Below are positions 1 through 6,967 of a stretch of DNA of 64,000 bases, one piece after another. The stretch is from assembly GCF_023015965.1 (NCBI RefSeq), contig NZ_JALKAN010000001.1, positions 1,696,160 through 1,760,159 of the forward strand. The letters run 5' to 3'. Under the pieces are notes generated by a model that was given only the letters and a program-made list of their open reading frames with translations, ran no database searches and was not told the origin of the DNA. The translations under genes were made by a program, and so were the position numbers. The DNA comes from Allomuricauda sp. F6463D (GTDB lineage: Bacteria; Bacteroidota; Bacteroidia; Flavobacteriales; Flavobacteriaceae). Within the stretch, counting starts at the first letter, position 1. Each line of letters starts with the position of its first letter.

Positions 1-383
1 AAGCAGACATTAATAAAGTCTGGGATTTCTGGACCAAACCTGAACACATCAAGAATTGGAATTTTGCCACAGATGGATGGTGCTGTCCAAAAGCTGAAAA
101 TGATTTAAAACCAAATGGTAAATTCTCTTGGAGAATGGAAGCCAAAGATGGTAGTATGGGGTTCGATTTTACTGGAGATTATGAAAAAATAATCGAAAAG
201 GAATTAATAACATACAAAATGGCCGATGGAAGATTTGTGAAAATTGACTTTTCAGAAAATAGAAATGAAGTGACCATAAGTGAAACTTTCGATGCAGAAG
301 GAACTAATTCGGACGAAAAACAACGAGCAGGATGGCAAGCTATTTTAGGAAATTTTAAAAAATATGTAGAATCGGAAAAATAA
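1..383 (+). CDS. SRPBCC / AHSA1-type protein, 5' end cut by the window edge
   Basis: The frame is open from base 3, well before the first internal ATG at 135, so the visible part is about 126 residues of a protein that starts outside the window. It reads as an AHSA1-like START/SRPBCC protein: it opens with the VWDFWTKPEHIKNW helix typical of that fold, has a central GKFSWRMEAKDG strand pair, a DYEKI strand, and ends with the amphipathic helix RAGWQAILGNFKKYVES. Such proteins are small cytosolic ligand-binding folds with no fixed function. The gene ends a few bases before an attC-like inverted repeat, so it may be the last gene of a cassette. Family assignment is fairly sure; ligand is unknown. 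Confidence 0.75.
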   Translation, partial: ADINKVWDFWTKPEHIKNWNFATDGWCCPKAENDLKPNGKFSWRMEAKDGSMGFDFTGDYEKIIEKELITYKMADGRFVKIDFSENRNEVTISETFDAEGTNSDEKQRAGWQAILGNFKKYVESEK

Positions 384-390
384 AAGCCAG

Positions 391-526
391 TTGCCAACAA
401 AGATGGCTATAAGTAATTGCTTGTTCTCGCCTACTTCTGAAAATCCTCGCGGATTTTCAGTTTGGTGTGTACTTGCAAAGTTAAGTGCTAACCCACGCAA
501 CTACTCATAGACCGTTGCCTGTAATT
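391..526. repeat. attC-like imperfect inverted repeat between orphan genes
   Basis: The left arm (from about 391, TTGCCAACAAAG, running through ATAAGTAATTGC) is complementary with gaps to the right arm (GCAACTACTCATAGACC then GTTGCC, about 496-520). At the centre is a perfect 10-bp stem, CTGAAAATCC (437-446) and GGATTTTCAG (451-460), with a 4-nt loop. The outer ends carry CAAC and GTTG like the 7-bp simple sites of integron attC sites, but they do not match the classical RYYYAAC/GTTRRRY rule fully. The element separates two unrelated orphan genes, as a cassette recombination site would. It may instead be another family of long intergenic palindromes. Confidence 0.6.
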
Positions 527-545
527 TGCGAAACCAAGAATCAGA

Positions 546-1142
546 ATGAAAGAATTAATAATCCCATTTGCAACTACGGTTGGTTATATGCTGAAAGTTT
601 TAAAATCCAAAGCGAAAATTGACAAATTCATCCCTGAATTTAAAATGATTAGACACGGAAATTATTTTGAGTTTATCAATTCTGTAAAAGGAGAAGTGCC
701 TCATACAGTTGTTTATAACAAAGGAAAAATTACATCCGACAACATCGCAAGGAAAGATGACTTTGATTTTTTGGGATTATTTAATGCGAATCCATCTCTT
801 CAAAAATTTTATCTCGATTGCTATAATGAGTACGGAAAAATAACTGATACTGATATTCCTGATTCAATTTACGGAATAGCAGCATTATTTGAAATTAGCA
901 TAAGAATGCACGCTAACAATAATAATTTGATTGAACCGAGAGAAAACTTAGTTGAAGTGATTAATAAATTATCTGAATTCAAAGGCCTAACTGAAAACGA
1001 AACAAATAAATTGCATCAAGGAAGAAGGTTTATTAATATGATTAAGCATTTTAAAAATCAGTTCCCAAGTTGGAATGAAGGAATAGATGCTATAACAATC
1101 GCTTACGAATTAATCAAAGAAAAAAAACTAACTATGATATAA
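546..1142 (+). CDS. Hypothetical protein, 198 aa, cassette-borne
   Basis: I do not recognise a family. The product is a predicted soluble, Lys/Asn-rich protein of 198 residues with no signal peptide or membrane segment. The N-terminal part (about 1-75) looks like mixed strands, with FKMIRHGNYFEFINSVKGE and VVYNKGKITSDN. The rest appears helical. It stands alone between two inverted-repeat ends: GTTGCCTGTA lies 20-odd bases before its ATG, and the complementary TACAGGCAAC starts 4 bases after its stop. That symmetrical framing is the main clue and suggests a mobile gene cassette rather than a resident gene. Base composition is clearly more AT-rich than the IS110 gene that follows. Confidence 0.65.
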   Translation: MKELIIPFATTVGYMLKVLKSKAKIDKFIPEFKMIRHGNYFEFINSVKGEVPHTVVYNKGKITSDNIARKDDFDFLGLFNANPSLQKFYLDCYNEYGKITDTDIPDSIYGIAALFEISIRMHANNNNLIEPRENLVEVINKLSEFKGLTENETNKLHQGRRFINMIKHFKNQFPSWNEGIDAITIAYELIKEKKLTMI

Positions 1143-1145
1143 AAA

Positions 1146-1162
1146 CTACAGGCAACAATGTA
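1146..1162. repeat. Outer left end of a split attC-like repeat
   Basis: The short stretch ACAGGCAACAATGTAT matches what is expected for the left outer end of the repeat whose remainder lies at 2551-2680: CAAC then GTAT mirrors GTATA..CCGTTG at the far end of that piece. The match stops at about 1162, which I take as one boundary of the IS110 insertion. Confidence 0.4.
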
Positions 1163-2550
1163 TCCTATGAAAAGCCCTAGTCCAGTTCTCTAAAGTTAAA
1201 TAATATTTTCTTTTTTACTTAAACCACCCTCTTTTCTTTTAATATAACTTGCTCGGCATCCTATATGTGATACACTTCTTTTCAGTGTTCACCAGCATCT
1301 GTATGATTATAAGCTATAATAAGTTTGGTCACTTGCTAACCGATGTGATCTATTCTTCATAGTCACCTACATTGTTCTGTGATCCGAACTTCTCTACTTC
1401 TATTGTGAGCTTTGTTATGTTTCTTCAATCCGTTTAAATTTCCTTATTCCACTACCCCTATCTCATAGGGAACGCCCGTCTTTATAACTGCCAATGTCCG
1501 GCTCAAAAGCTTTCGGGCCACTTTGACGATCACCGATTTCACGTTCTTGCCCCGGTGCCTGCGATAGTACCCCTGCATCACCGGGTCCGTCCTGATCGCC
1601 TGCCAGGAGGCCTCGATGAAATAGCTCCTTATCAATCGGTGCGCCCGCATGCTCACCCCCGTGTGCCGCATGGCATCCCCACTTTGGTAGATGCCCGGGG
1701 CCAGCCCCACATAGCCCGCCAACTGCTTGATGTTGTTGAACCTGCGGAGGTCCCCAAGCTCGCTCAAGATGCCACTGGCCACGATGGGGCCTATCCCCGG
1801 TATGCTGCGCAACAACATGTAACCCTTTTTAAAGTGTGCCTTGGTATGGCGTCTCAACAGGGTGGACACGTCCCTGAACTCTTGGTCGACGAACCGAAAT
1901 GTGCGCATACGACTGTGCAATACTTCTTTGCCCGCATCGTATTCAAACTCCAGGCCGTCCAACCAGTCCCTGAAACCGTGGCTCCAATGGTCATTGTCGA
2001 ACTCCTCGGGAACAACTATCCCGCAATACAACAGCTGCATCTTGATGTAGCTCTTGATCTGGCGCATGTCCTTGACCAGGTCGTTGCGGCGACGGAAAAG
2101 GCTCCGCAACTGCTCCCTACATCTATCGAGGACCACGATGCCCTCCAGGCGGCCGTCCTTCAGTTCCCGGGCGATCAGCTGGGCATCGATACGGTCGGTT
2201 TTGGTATGGCGCTCCTTGCCCTTTCTGAAAATATCCGCAGGGTTGACGACCAATGAGCTCCAACCATAGCCCACAAAGGCGCGGTGCGCACTGTAACCGC
2301 AACATCCCGCTTCGTAGGCCGTGGACACATCGTAATCCGGATAGTGCCTCTCTACGTATTCGAATAGTTTCCCAGGATCGGGAGGCATGGAAAAGGTGCG
2401 TCCACCTGACAAATCCGTCGAACAGTGGACCTTCCAACTGCGCTTGTGTATGTCGATACCAATGAATAACTTGGGACAGGCGGTCTGTTGTGTTTTCATA
2501 TCTTTTGATTTTGGTGAATCTTAAAGATACTCGACAGGCTGCTTTTACAT
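1163..2550 (-). mobile_element. IS110-family insertion sequence, about 1.4 kb, ends approximate
   Basis: The element holds one intact DEDD transposase gene on the minus strand, about 280 bp of noncoding DNA beyond its stop and only about 50 bp before its start. Boundaries were set from where the flanking attC-like repeat is interrupted: the left outer end stops near 1162 and the inner left arm restarts near 2551. IS110-family elements lack long terminal inverted repeats and usually make no large target duplication, so the exact ends cannot be read from one copy. The long 3' noncoding side would be the place for a bridge RNA in an IS1111-like layout. The element is noticeably more GC-rich than the flanking cassettes, consistent with recent arrival. 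Confidence 0.65.
1444..2499 (-). CDS. IS110-family transposase (DEDD), complete
   Basis: This is a 351-residue RNA-guided-type recombinase of the IS110 family. The N-terminal RuvC-like domain shows all four acidic residues in their usual motifs: GIDIHK (D16), YEAG (E63) and KTDRIDAQ (D102 and D105). A coiled-coil helical linker follows at about 130-220. The C-terminal Tnp_20 domain starts around 230 with LRSIPGIGPIVASGILSELGD and contains the region that carries the catalytic serine in characterised relatives. Length is normal and no frameshift is seen, so the gene should be functional. Family knowledge: these enzymes move a circular intermediate and use a bridge RNA encoded in a noncoding end. 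Its codon use and GC content differ from its AT-rich neighbours. Confidence 0.93.
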   Translation of the reverse strand: MKTQQTACPKLFIGIDIHKRSWKVHCSTDLSGGRTFSMPPDPGKLFEYVERHYPDYDVSTAYEAGCCGYSAHRAFVGYGWSSLVVNPADIFRKGKERHTKTDRIDAQLIARELKDGRLEGIVVLDRCREQLRSLFRRRNDLVKDMRQIKSYIKMQLLYCGIVVPEEFDNDHWSHGFRDWLDGLEFEYDAGKEVLHSRMRTFRFVDQEFRDVSTLLRRHTKAHFKKGYMLLRSIPGIGPIVASGILSELGDLRRFNNIKQLAGYVGLAPGIYQSGDAMRHTGVSMRAHRLIRSYFIEASWQAIRTDPVMQGYYRRHRGKNVKSVIVKVARKLLSRTLAVIKTGVPYEIGVVE

Positions 2551-2680
2551 AGATGCTAACCGCAATTACGGCGGATTCGACTACGTCCGAATCCACGCGG
2601 AATTGCTAAGGCTAGTGCTAAACCGAAAATTAAGGCATATTAACTCGTAACTGGCGGTTATACGAACCGTTGTGCACAAT
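2551..2680. repeat. Inner and right part of the attC-like repeat split by the IS110 element
   Basis: GCAATTACGGCGGATTCG (2562-2579) pairs with CGAATCCACGCGGAATTGC (2588-2606) as an imperfect hairpin with an 8-nt loop. The right arm then continues to GGCGGTTATACGAACCGTTGTGCACAAT, ending at 2680 in the same GTTG-type end seen at 511-520. The outer left end lies on the far side of the IS110 element (1146-1162). Together they would make one attC-like element similar in design to the one at 391-526. Confidence 0.5.
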
Positions 2681-2697
2681 ATCTGAACAGAACGCAA

Positions 2698-2937
2698 ATG
2701 AAAGAAAATAAAGATAGAGTTATAATTGCAAGTGACGTAAATGAACGCGACGGAATTGGAGTTGAAATCTATCGAAATGACGAGTTGATTGCGGAAATAT
2801 TTAGAGACGATACGGAAAAAACAAGAACAATACGGATTTTTAAAGAAAATATTCCGCTCGAATTAATGGAGGAATGTATTCAGACCTTTAAAAAAGAAAT
2901 TCCTTGGGATTTCATTGAATATGGAGAAAAAGATTAA
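2698..2937 (+). CDS. Hypothetical protein, 79 aa, first gene of an overlapping pair
   Basis: I do not recognise a family. The 79-residue product is acidic and soluble. It appears to start with beta strands (DRVIIASDV, GVGVEIYRND-like, LIAEIFRDD, TRTIRIF) and ends in helices (PLELMEECIQTFKKEI). No signal peptide or membrane segment is present. The ATG lies 18 bases after a GTTGTGCACAAT cassette end, and the stop overlaps the next gene by 17 bp. That tight overlap implies translational coupling and a shared role, for example a toxin/immunity or modification pair, but nothing in the sequence proves this. Confidence 0.65.
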   Translation: MKENKDRVIIASDVNERDGIGVEIYRNDELIAEIFRDDTEKTRTIRIFKENIPLELMEECIQTFKKEIPWDFIEYGEKD

Positions 2938-3397
2938 AATAGGACGTTGGACAATTACCGACAATGGAATTGAAACAACAAAAGATAATAATGCACCTGT
3001 TGAGTTCAGTATTTCTGAAATTTGGAGCGTTATAAAAAAAGGCGACAATTATGTTTATGAACTACCTGTTTACTTATGCTCAAAAGGTTGGATTTCTAAC
3101 TTGGACTTGCTTGACTTTAATAGTGCTTTTTTAGTTTGTCAAGAAATTTTTGAGAATAAAAAGCCAAAGGACTTTCCAAAAGTAAGTTGGTCTGAAACAC
3201 TAAAAAGACAATATAAAAGATTTAGTTATAGTTTGGATATAAATTCATTTGAGGGAAGAAAACAATATGAATACGAAAAGGAATATCGAGCGAATTTAAC
3301 AATTGAGGAAAAGTTTGAACTATGCAAAGTTGATTTAAATCGAGATTATTCCAAAGAACCCGAAGTTTTTGGAGATGGAAATAGTAGAAAAAATTAA
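2921..3397 (+). CDS. Hypothetical protein, 158 aa, second gene of an overlapping pair
   Basis: I do not recognise a family. The ATG at 2921 is preferred; a TTG at 2915 would add two residues. The N-terminal part (GRWTITDNGIE, VEFSISEIW, YVYELPVYLCSKGWISNLDLLDFNSAFLVCQE) reads as a small alpha/beta domain. Residues 95-158 look helical and highly charged. There is no signal peptide or membrane helix. Eight bases after the stop comes TGTGCACAACAAAG, the mirror image of the GTTGTGCACAAT in front of the gene pair, so both genes lie inside one inverted-end cassette. AT content and codon use agree with the other cassette genes. Confidence 0.65.
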   Translation: MEKKIKIGRWTITDNGIETTKDNNAPVEFSISEIWSVIKKGDNYVYELPVYLCSKGWISNLDLLDFNSAFLVCQEIFENKKPKDFPKVSWSETLKRQYKRFSYSLDINSFEGRKQYEYEKEYRANLTIEEKFELCKVDLNRDYSKEPEVFGDGNSRKN

Positions 3398-3404
3398 AAA
3401 TACT

Positions 3405-3441
3405 GTGCACAACAAAGAACTGAGTTAAAAAACAAGTCTTT
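3405..3441. repeat. Left end of a third attC-like repeat, interrupted
   Basis: TGTGCACAACAAAGAAC (3404-3420) mirrors the end at 2670-2680 and resembles the left end CCAACAAAG of the element at 391. Its right arm is missing: the truncated IS110-type gene begins within about 20 bases. This is the second cassette end in the window that abuts an IS110-family sequence. Confidence 0.4.
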
Positions 3442-3939
3442 TTAAGCCAATCTCGACACATAGTTCTCATCATAGGGCAGCCCTGATTTTGCAATGGCAA
3501 ATGCCTGCTTCAACAGTTTGTTGGATACCGCTATCAAAGCCAGCTTCTTGCTCTTCCCCTTCCCTGTCAAACGTTCATAGATTTCCTTACATGCCTTATT
3601 GTGCTTGCATGCCGAGAAGGCACATAGAAATAGAAGATTCCGCAATTTCCTGTTCCCTACCTTGCTTATCCTGCTCTTTCCCCGTACACTGCTGCCCGAA
3701 CGCCTGGTCGTCGGAGTTATACCTGAATAATTGCAAAGCTGCCCAGCATTCTCGAATTTCGTAAAGCCCTCTGTTAGCACGATCAGAAGAGCCACTGTTT
3801 TGTCCCCGAGTCCCGGTATGCTCTTCAGGTTGGTAAGCTGCCGTTGCCGCGTTTTCTTGACCAATGCGAGCAATCGTGATTGAAGGCCCTCCAGCTCCCT
3901 GTCCAGGCTTTTCAATGAACGGACCAAGGAGGAAATCAT
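3442..3939 (-). pseudogene. Truncated IS110-family transposase, C-terminal half only
   Basis: The frame encodes 165 residues matching only the C-terminal Tnp_20 domain: it opens in the coiled-coil linker (ELEGLQSRLLALVKK), then shows LKSIPGLGDKTVALLIVLTEGF, LCNYSGITPTTRRSGSS and the terminal KLALIAVSNKLLKQAFAIAKSG block. The RuvC-like DEDD domain, about 150-170 residues, is absent, and a stop lies just upstream in frame. It is too divergent from the intact IS110 at 1444-2499 to be a copy of it. The 5' end of the fragment meets the hsdR remnant within a few bases, so one rearrangement probably truncated both. Confidence 0.85.
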
Positions 3940-3940
3940 T

Positions 3941-4765
3941 GTGCAGCCCTATGGGGATTATATTGAAAAGTTTGATGAGGCCGTGGAACGTGTAAGGGCC
4001 ATTGTCCCCACTTTTGACAGTGTTAACGATTTGGTATCCGAAGCGGAAGAACTGGAATTTGTTAAGGCTTTTAGGGAGTTGATGCGGGTAAAAAATGTAC
4101 TTGGTACGTTTACGGAGTTCAGTTTTGACGATCTTGGCATGGATGAGCAGACCTTTGAAAACTACAAGAGCAAGTACTTGAATCTATCTGACACCATACG
4201 ATCGGAAACCCAAAAGGAGAAGGTATCCATTCTAAACGACATCGATTTTGAACTGGAACTGATCCGAAGGGATGAAATAAATGTCACGTATATTTTGACC
4301 CTATTGGCCAAACTTCACGATGCGGAGCCAAAGGAGCAAGAAGAGAAACGAAAAGCGATTTCGGACATGTTGGGCTCAGAAACGCAATTAAGGAGCAAAA
4401 AGGAACTGATCGAAAAGTTTATAACAGAAAATCTACCATTGATAACGGACTCCGAACTGGTGGCCAATGAATTCGAGTCCTTTTGGACCATAGAGAAGAA
4501 AAAGGCCATACTTCAATTGGCCAAAGACGAAAACTTGGATTACCAGAAATTAGTCGATCTGGTCAGTAATTACTTGTTTACGGAAAAGGAGCCCTTACGG
4601 GATGAGATCATTGCTGTAATAAAAGAAAGGCCCAGCCTTAGGGATAGGGCCACCTCATCCGAAAGGGTATTGGGCAAGGTAAAAGGCTTTGTGGAAACCT
4701 TTATGATGGGATGGGGTAGACAGTACAGAGCAGGTAAGTCCTTTTATCATCGACTATATCAATGA
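3941..4765 (+). pseudogene. hsdR: 3' remnant of type I restriction enzyme HsdR
   Basis: The 275 codons match the C-terminal helical domain of the motor/nuclease subunit of type I restriction systems: EELEFVKAFRELMRVKN, DDLGMDEQTFENYKSKYL, EKVSILNDIDFELELIRRDEINVTYIL, ETQLRSKKELIEKFI and the closing EPLRDEIIAVIKERPSL and FVETFM. A full HsdR has roughly 1000 residues; the PD-(D/E)XK nuclease and both helicase domains are missing because the sequence joins a truncated IS110 transposase at about 3940. The GTG at 3941 is only the first possible codon, not a true start. No hsdS or hsdM is in the window. The fragment is almost certainly non-functional. Confidence 0.85.
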
Positions 4766-4800
4766 CATCACCAATCCTTTTTAGTAATTTTACCATATAG

Positions 4801-4884
4801 TTGCCACACCACGGTCAAGGATGGGCCAGCACCTGGCGGGTGATGGGGGCACAAACGGCTGATAAAGACAGCGTGATGTGGCAA
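4801..4884. repeat. Inverted repeat flanking 68 nt, unexplained
   Basis: TTGCCACA (4801-4808) and TGTGGCAA (4877-4884) are perfect complements in the gap between the hsdR remnant and the DUF932 gene. The short arms could come from another cassette-like end or could be chance. Confidence 0.25.
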
Positions 4885-4984
4885 TGAACCCGCTTATTTG
4901 ACCCTAAAAGACATGGTCCATAAAAAATATCCATCCCCTACCCCTCTATAAAAGACAACTTGACACAACATCGTAACATCCCTT

Positions 4985-5014
4985 AAAAACTCCGGTTTTA
5001 CCTAGGCACCGGAG
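4985..5014 (-). terminator. Rho-independent terminator of the DUF932 gene
   Basis: Read on the minus strand, the stem CTCCGGT/ACCGGAG (7 bp, 11-nt loop) is followed directly by TTTTT. It starts 15 bases after the stop codon of the DUF932 gene. Confidence 0.75.
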
Positions 5015-5029
5015 GGGCCTTAGCTGGCA

Positions 5030-5866
5030 TTAGGCCATTTCATAAACGGTCTGGAACAACTCCTTGTCCAGTCTTTCCTGACGTGAAAAGCTTTTTTTGA
5101 GACTGCTATGCAGTACCGCATTAAAGGCATTATAACCCAACCAAAGGTTTGGTGTCACACCAAGTTGAGTGGCCTCGTCATCAAGGATATCAAGGACTTC
5201 ACGGGCTCTTTTAGAGGGATCATCATTGGTATCACTGCATTCATAACGGAAGAGTGGGGTCTTATCGAGTACCTCTTTCACAAAGGCCTTGGTATCCAAA
5301 AGCTCCACGGTCATCATTTGGTGGAATCTATCGGAGATGGTATAGAACTCATTGTCCATGAACTTTTGAAAAAGTCCTTCCAGTTCGGGCATGATCAGGT
5401 TCACACTGTTCTTATGGTGCTTGATCGAAAAACCGATCTCCATCTGTGCCACGTGCAGGCCATTGGAGCACACCTTGCGATAGAACCCAAAATGTCCCGA
5501 AGTCCTTTCGCTCCCATCGTAGGAGTTGGTAAAGCGGAGCATGGGCAGAATGGCATCCTCGCGCTGCCCCACGGAAAACTGGGTGCTATCGGTCAGGATG
5601 AAGTCCATGCTGAAGCTCCGGTCCAAACGATTGATGATCTGACGTTGGTACGCCAGACCGGTTTTGATGACCCGCGCCTCGGCCTTCCCAAAAAACAGTT
5701 CATTGGGAATGTGCCCGTAGCGTTTGGAGACAACGTTCACAATCTTGCCATTACTCACAATAGCCTGTTCCATGCCTTTCCTAGTGGGCATTCCGGTCAT
5801 TTCTTCAAAAGGTCTTACTTGTGTTGGTACAAAGACCTCGTCCTGTTGCAATCTGTTCAAATACAT
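5030..5866 (-). CDS. DUF932-family protein (phage/plasmid-type)
   Basis: The 278-residue cytosolic protein matches the DUF932 family. Near the start comes a segment on function-unknown substrate handling (NGKIVNVVSKRYGHIPNELFF), the central FGFYRKVCSNGLHV block corresponds to the family's conserved Arg-x-Val-Cys-x-Asn core, and the C-terminal helical part ends in SRQERLDKELFQTVYEMA. Family knowledge: DUF932 genes are common on plasmids, phages and integrative elements, and no biochemical activity is firmly established. A strong terminator follows the stop. The gene is single, flanked by the hsdR remnant and the AAA ATPase, which supports the view of this region as an accessory island. Confidence 0.8.
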   Translation of the reverse strand: MYLNRLQQDEVFVPTQVRPFEEMTGMPTRKGMEQAIVSNGKIVNVVSKRYGHIPNELFFGKAEARVIKTGLAYQRQIINRLDRSFSMDFILTDSTQFSVGQREDAILPMLRFTNSYDGSERTSGHFGFYRKVCSNGLHVAQMEIGFSIKHHKNSVNLIMPELEGLFQKFMDNEFYTISDRFHQMMTVELLDTKAFVKEVLDKTPLFRYECSDTNDDPSKRAREVLDILDDEATQLGVTPNLWLGYNAFNAVLHSSLKKSFSRQERLDKELFQTVYEMA

Positions 5867-6135
5867 AATTTATGGATTTAAGGTTAAACAATATGTGCCG
5901 GACGCACCAAACGGAAGACAGGCTGTGGAGTGGCAAGGAAACGGAATATAAAGGGACGACAGGAACGGCTTTATGCCGTCCCTTGTCCGAAGACAGGCTG
6001 CGACGTTTACTTTGCGACACCTATTGATGGAACCCTTATTCCCATCATCCGATGGCGATTACTCGATTCCCCAGAAGTCTGTAATTTTGCCGACCATTAA
6101 AAAAACCGGATAAAACCAATCTATTTTCGTCAACC

Positions 6136-6702
6136 TTGAAACATACCAAAAACCATAATCCGTTTTATATCATCACAGGCGGCCCAGGTGTGGGCAAGAC
6201 AACCCTTTTGGATGAACTAAAGAACAGGAGCTTTAGCGTTGTCCCAGAAATCGCCCGTGAACTGATACAAGAACAACAAGCTATCAATGGTGATTTCCTT
6301 CCCTGGAAAAACAAAAAAAACTATATGGAATTACTGTATCAGCGGTCGGTTGAGAGTTTTGAAAAAGTAATCCATGGTTATACCGGCACCGAACCTGTAT
6401 TTTTCGACCGTGGCTTTTTGGATGCCCTTTGCTGTGCTGCTCTGGAAGGTATCCCCGTTACTAACGAAATGAAGACTTTTGCTGAAACAACCAGATACAA
6501 CAACCAGGTATTCATATTGCCACCATGGAAGGACATCTACCAAACCGATGCCCAGCGAAAACAAGATTGGAACGAGGCAGTCTTTACCTATAACAAAATG
6601 ATCCAAACGTACCGAAGCTATCAGTACGATCTCGTGGAAGTGCCCAAAACAACCGTTACAGAAAGAGCGGATTTTGTACTAGAATCGATGAGTACAAAGT
6701 AA
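6136..6702 (+). CDS. AAA_28-family ATPase/kinase-like P-loop protein
   Basis: The 188-residue protein is a small P-loop NTPase. Walker A is GGPGVGKTT at residues 15-23, the Walker B-like strand is PVFFDRGFLD near 94-103, and a C-terminal lid segment is present at QTDAQRKQDW. The order and the EIAREL motif after the first strand fit the AAA_28 (NadR/Ttd14-like) family, whose members are thought to bind or phosphorylate small nucleotidic ligands; the substrate here is unknown. No ATG precedes Walker A, and the frame is closed at 6084, so the TTG at 6136 is the best start. The gene stands alone and converges with the TPR regulator. Confidence 0.8.
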   Translation: MKHTKNHNPFYIITGGPGVGKTTLLDELKNRSFSVVPEIARELIQEQQAINGDFLPWKNKKNYMELLYQRSVESFEKVIHGYTGTEPVFFDRGFLDALCCAALEGIPVTNEMKTFAETTRYNNQVFILPPWKDIYQTDAQRKQDWNEAVFTYNKMIQTYRSYQYDLVEVPKTTVTERADFVLESMSTK

Positions 6703-6931
6703 ATTCTCGCTAGCAACGTGTTCTGTCATCAAAGGGCAAGGATGATCCGGCAGGCAGCATTGGTTCAGCCCCCAATTTTCCCAACCTCCAATATGTCAGG
6801 GATTACAGTGAATAGCCCTGTCTCCGATGGGTAGGGCCTTGCAATGAAAAGCCCGGCCCCGAGTGGTCACACCCAAAAAACACCCTTGTTGTGATTTTTG
6901 TATACCCCTGTTCGGGTATAGTCCCACAGGT

Positions 6932-6967
6932 AGCAGAATGTTATGCCCTTCTACCCGACATTCTGCT
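6932..6967. repeat. Perfect 10-bp inverted repeat across a stop codon
   Basis: AGCAGAATGT (6932-6941) and ACATTCTGCT (6958-6967) form a hairpin that contains the stop codon of the minus-strand regulator gene. No T-run follows, so it is more likely a transcript-end stabiliser than an intrinsic terminator. A second perfect hairpin, TATACCC/GGGTATA, lies at 6901-6920. Confidence 0.45.

Noticed and set aside
1555..2256. Long plus-strand open frame
   Set aside because: It is antisense to the IS110 transposase, whose high GC content produces open shadows. It has no recognisable domain.
5108..5881. 257-codon plus-strand frame
   Set aside because: It is antisense to the DUF932 gene and has a His/Ile-rich sequence without family motifs; the minus-strand gene has motifs and a terminator.
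6901..6920. TATACCC/GGGTATA hairpin as terminator between convergent genes
   Set aside because: Neither side has a T-run, so an intrinsic terminator is not supported.
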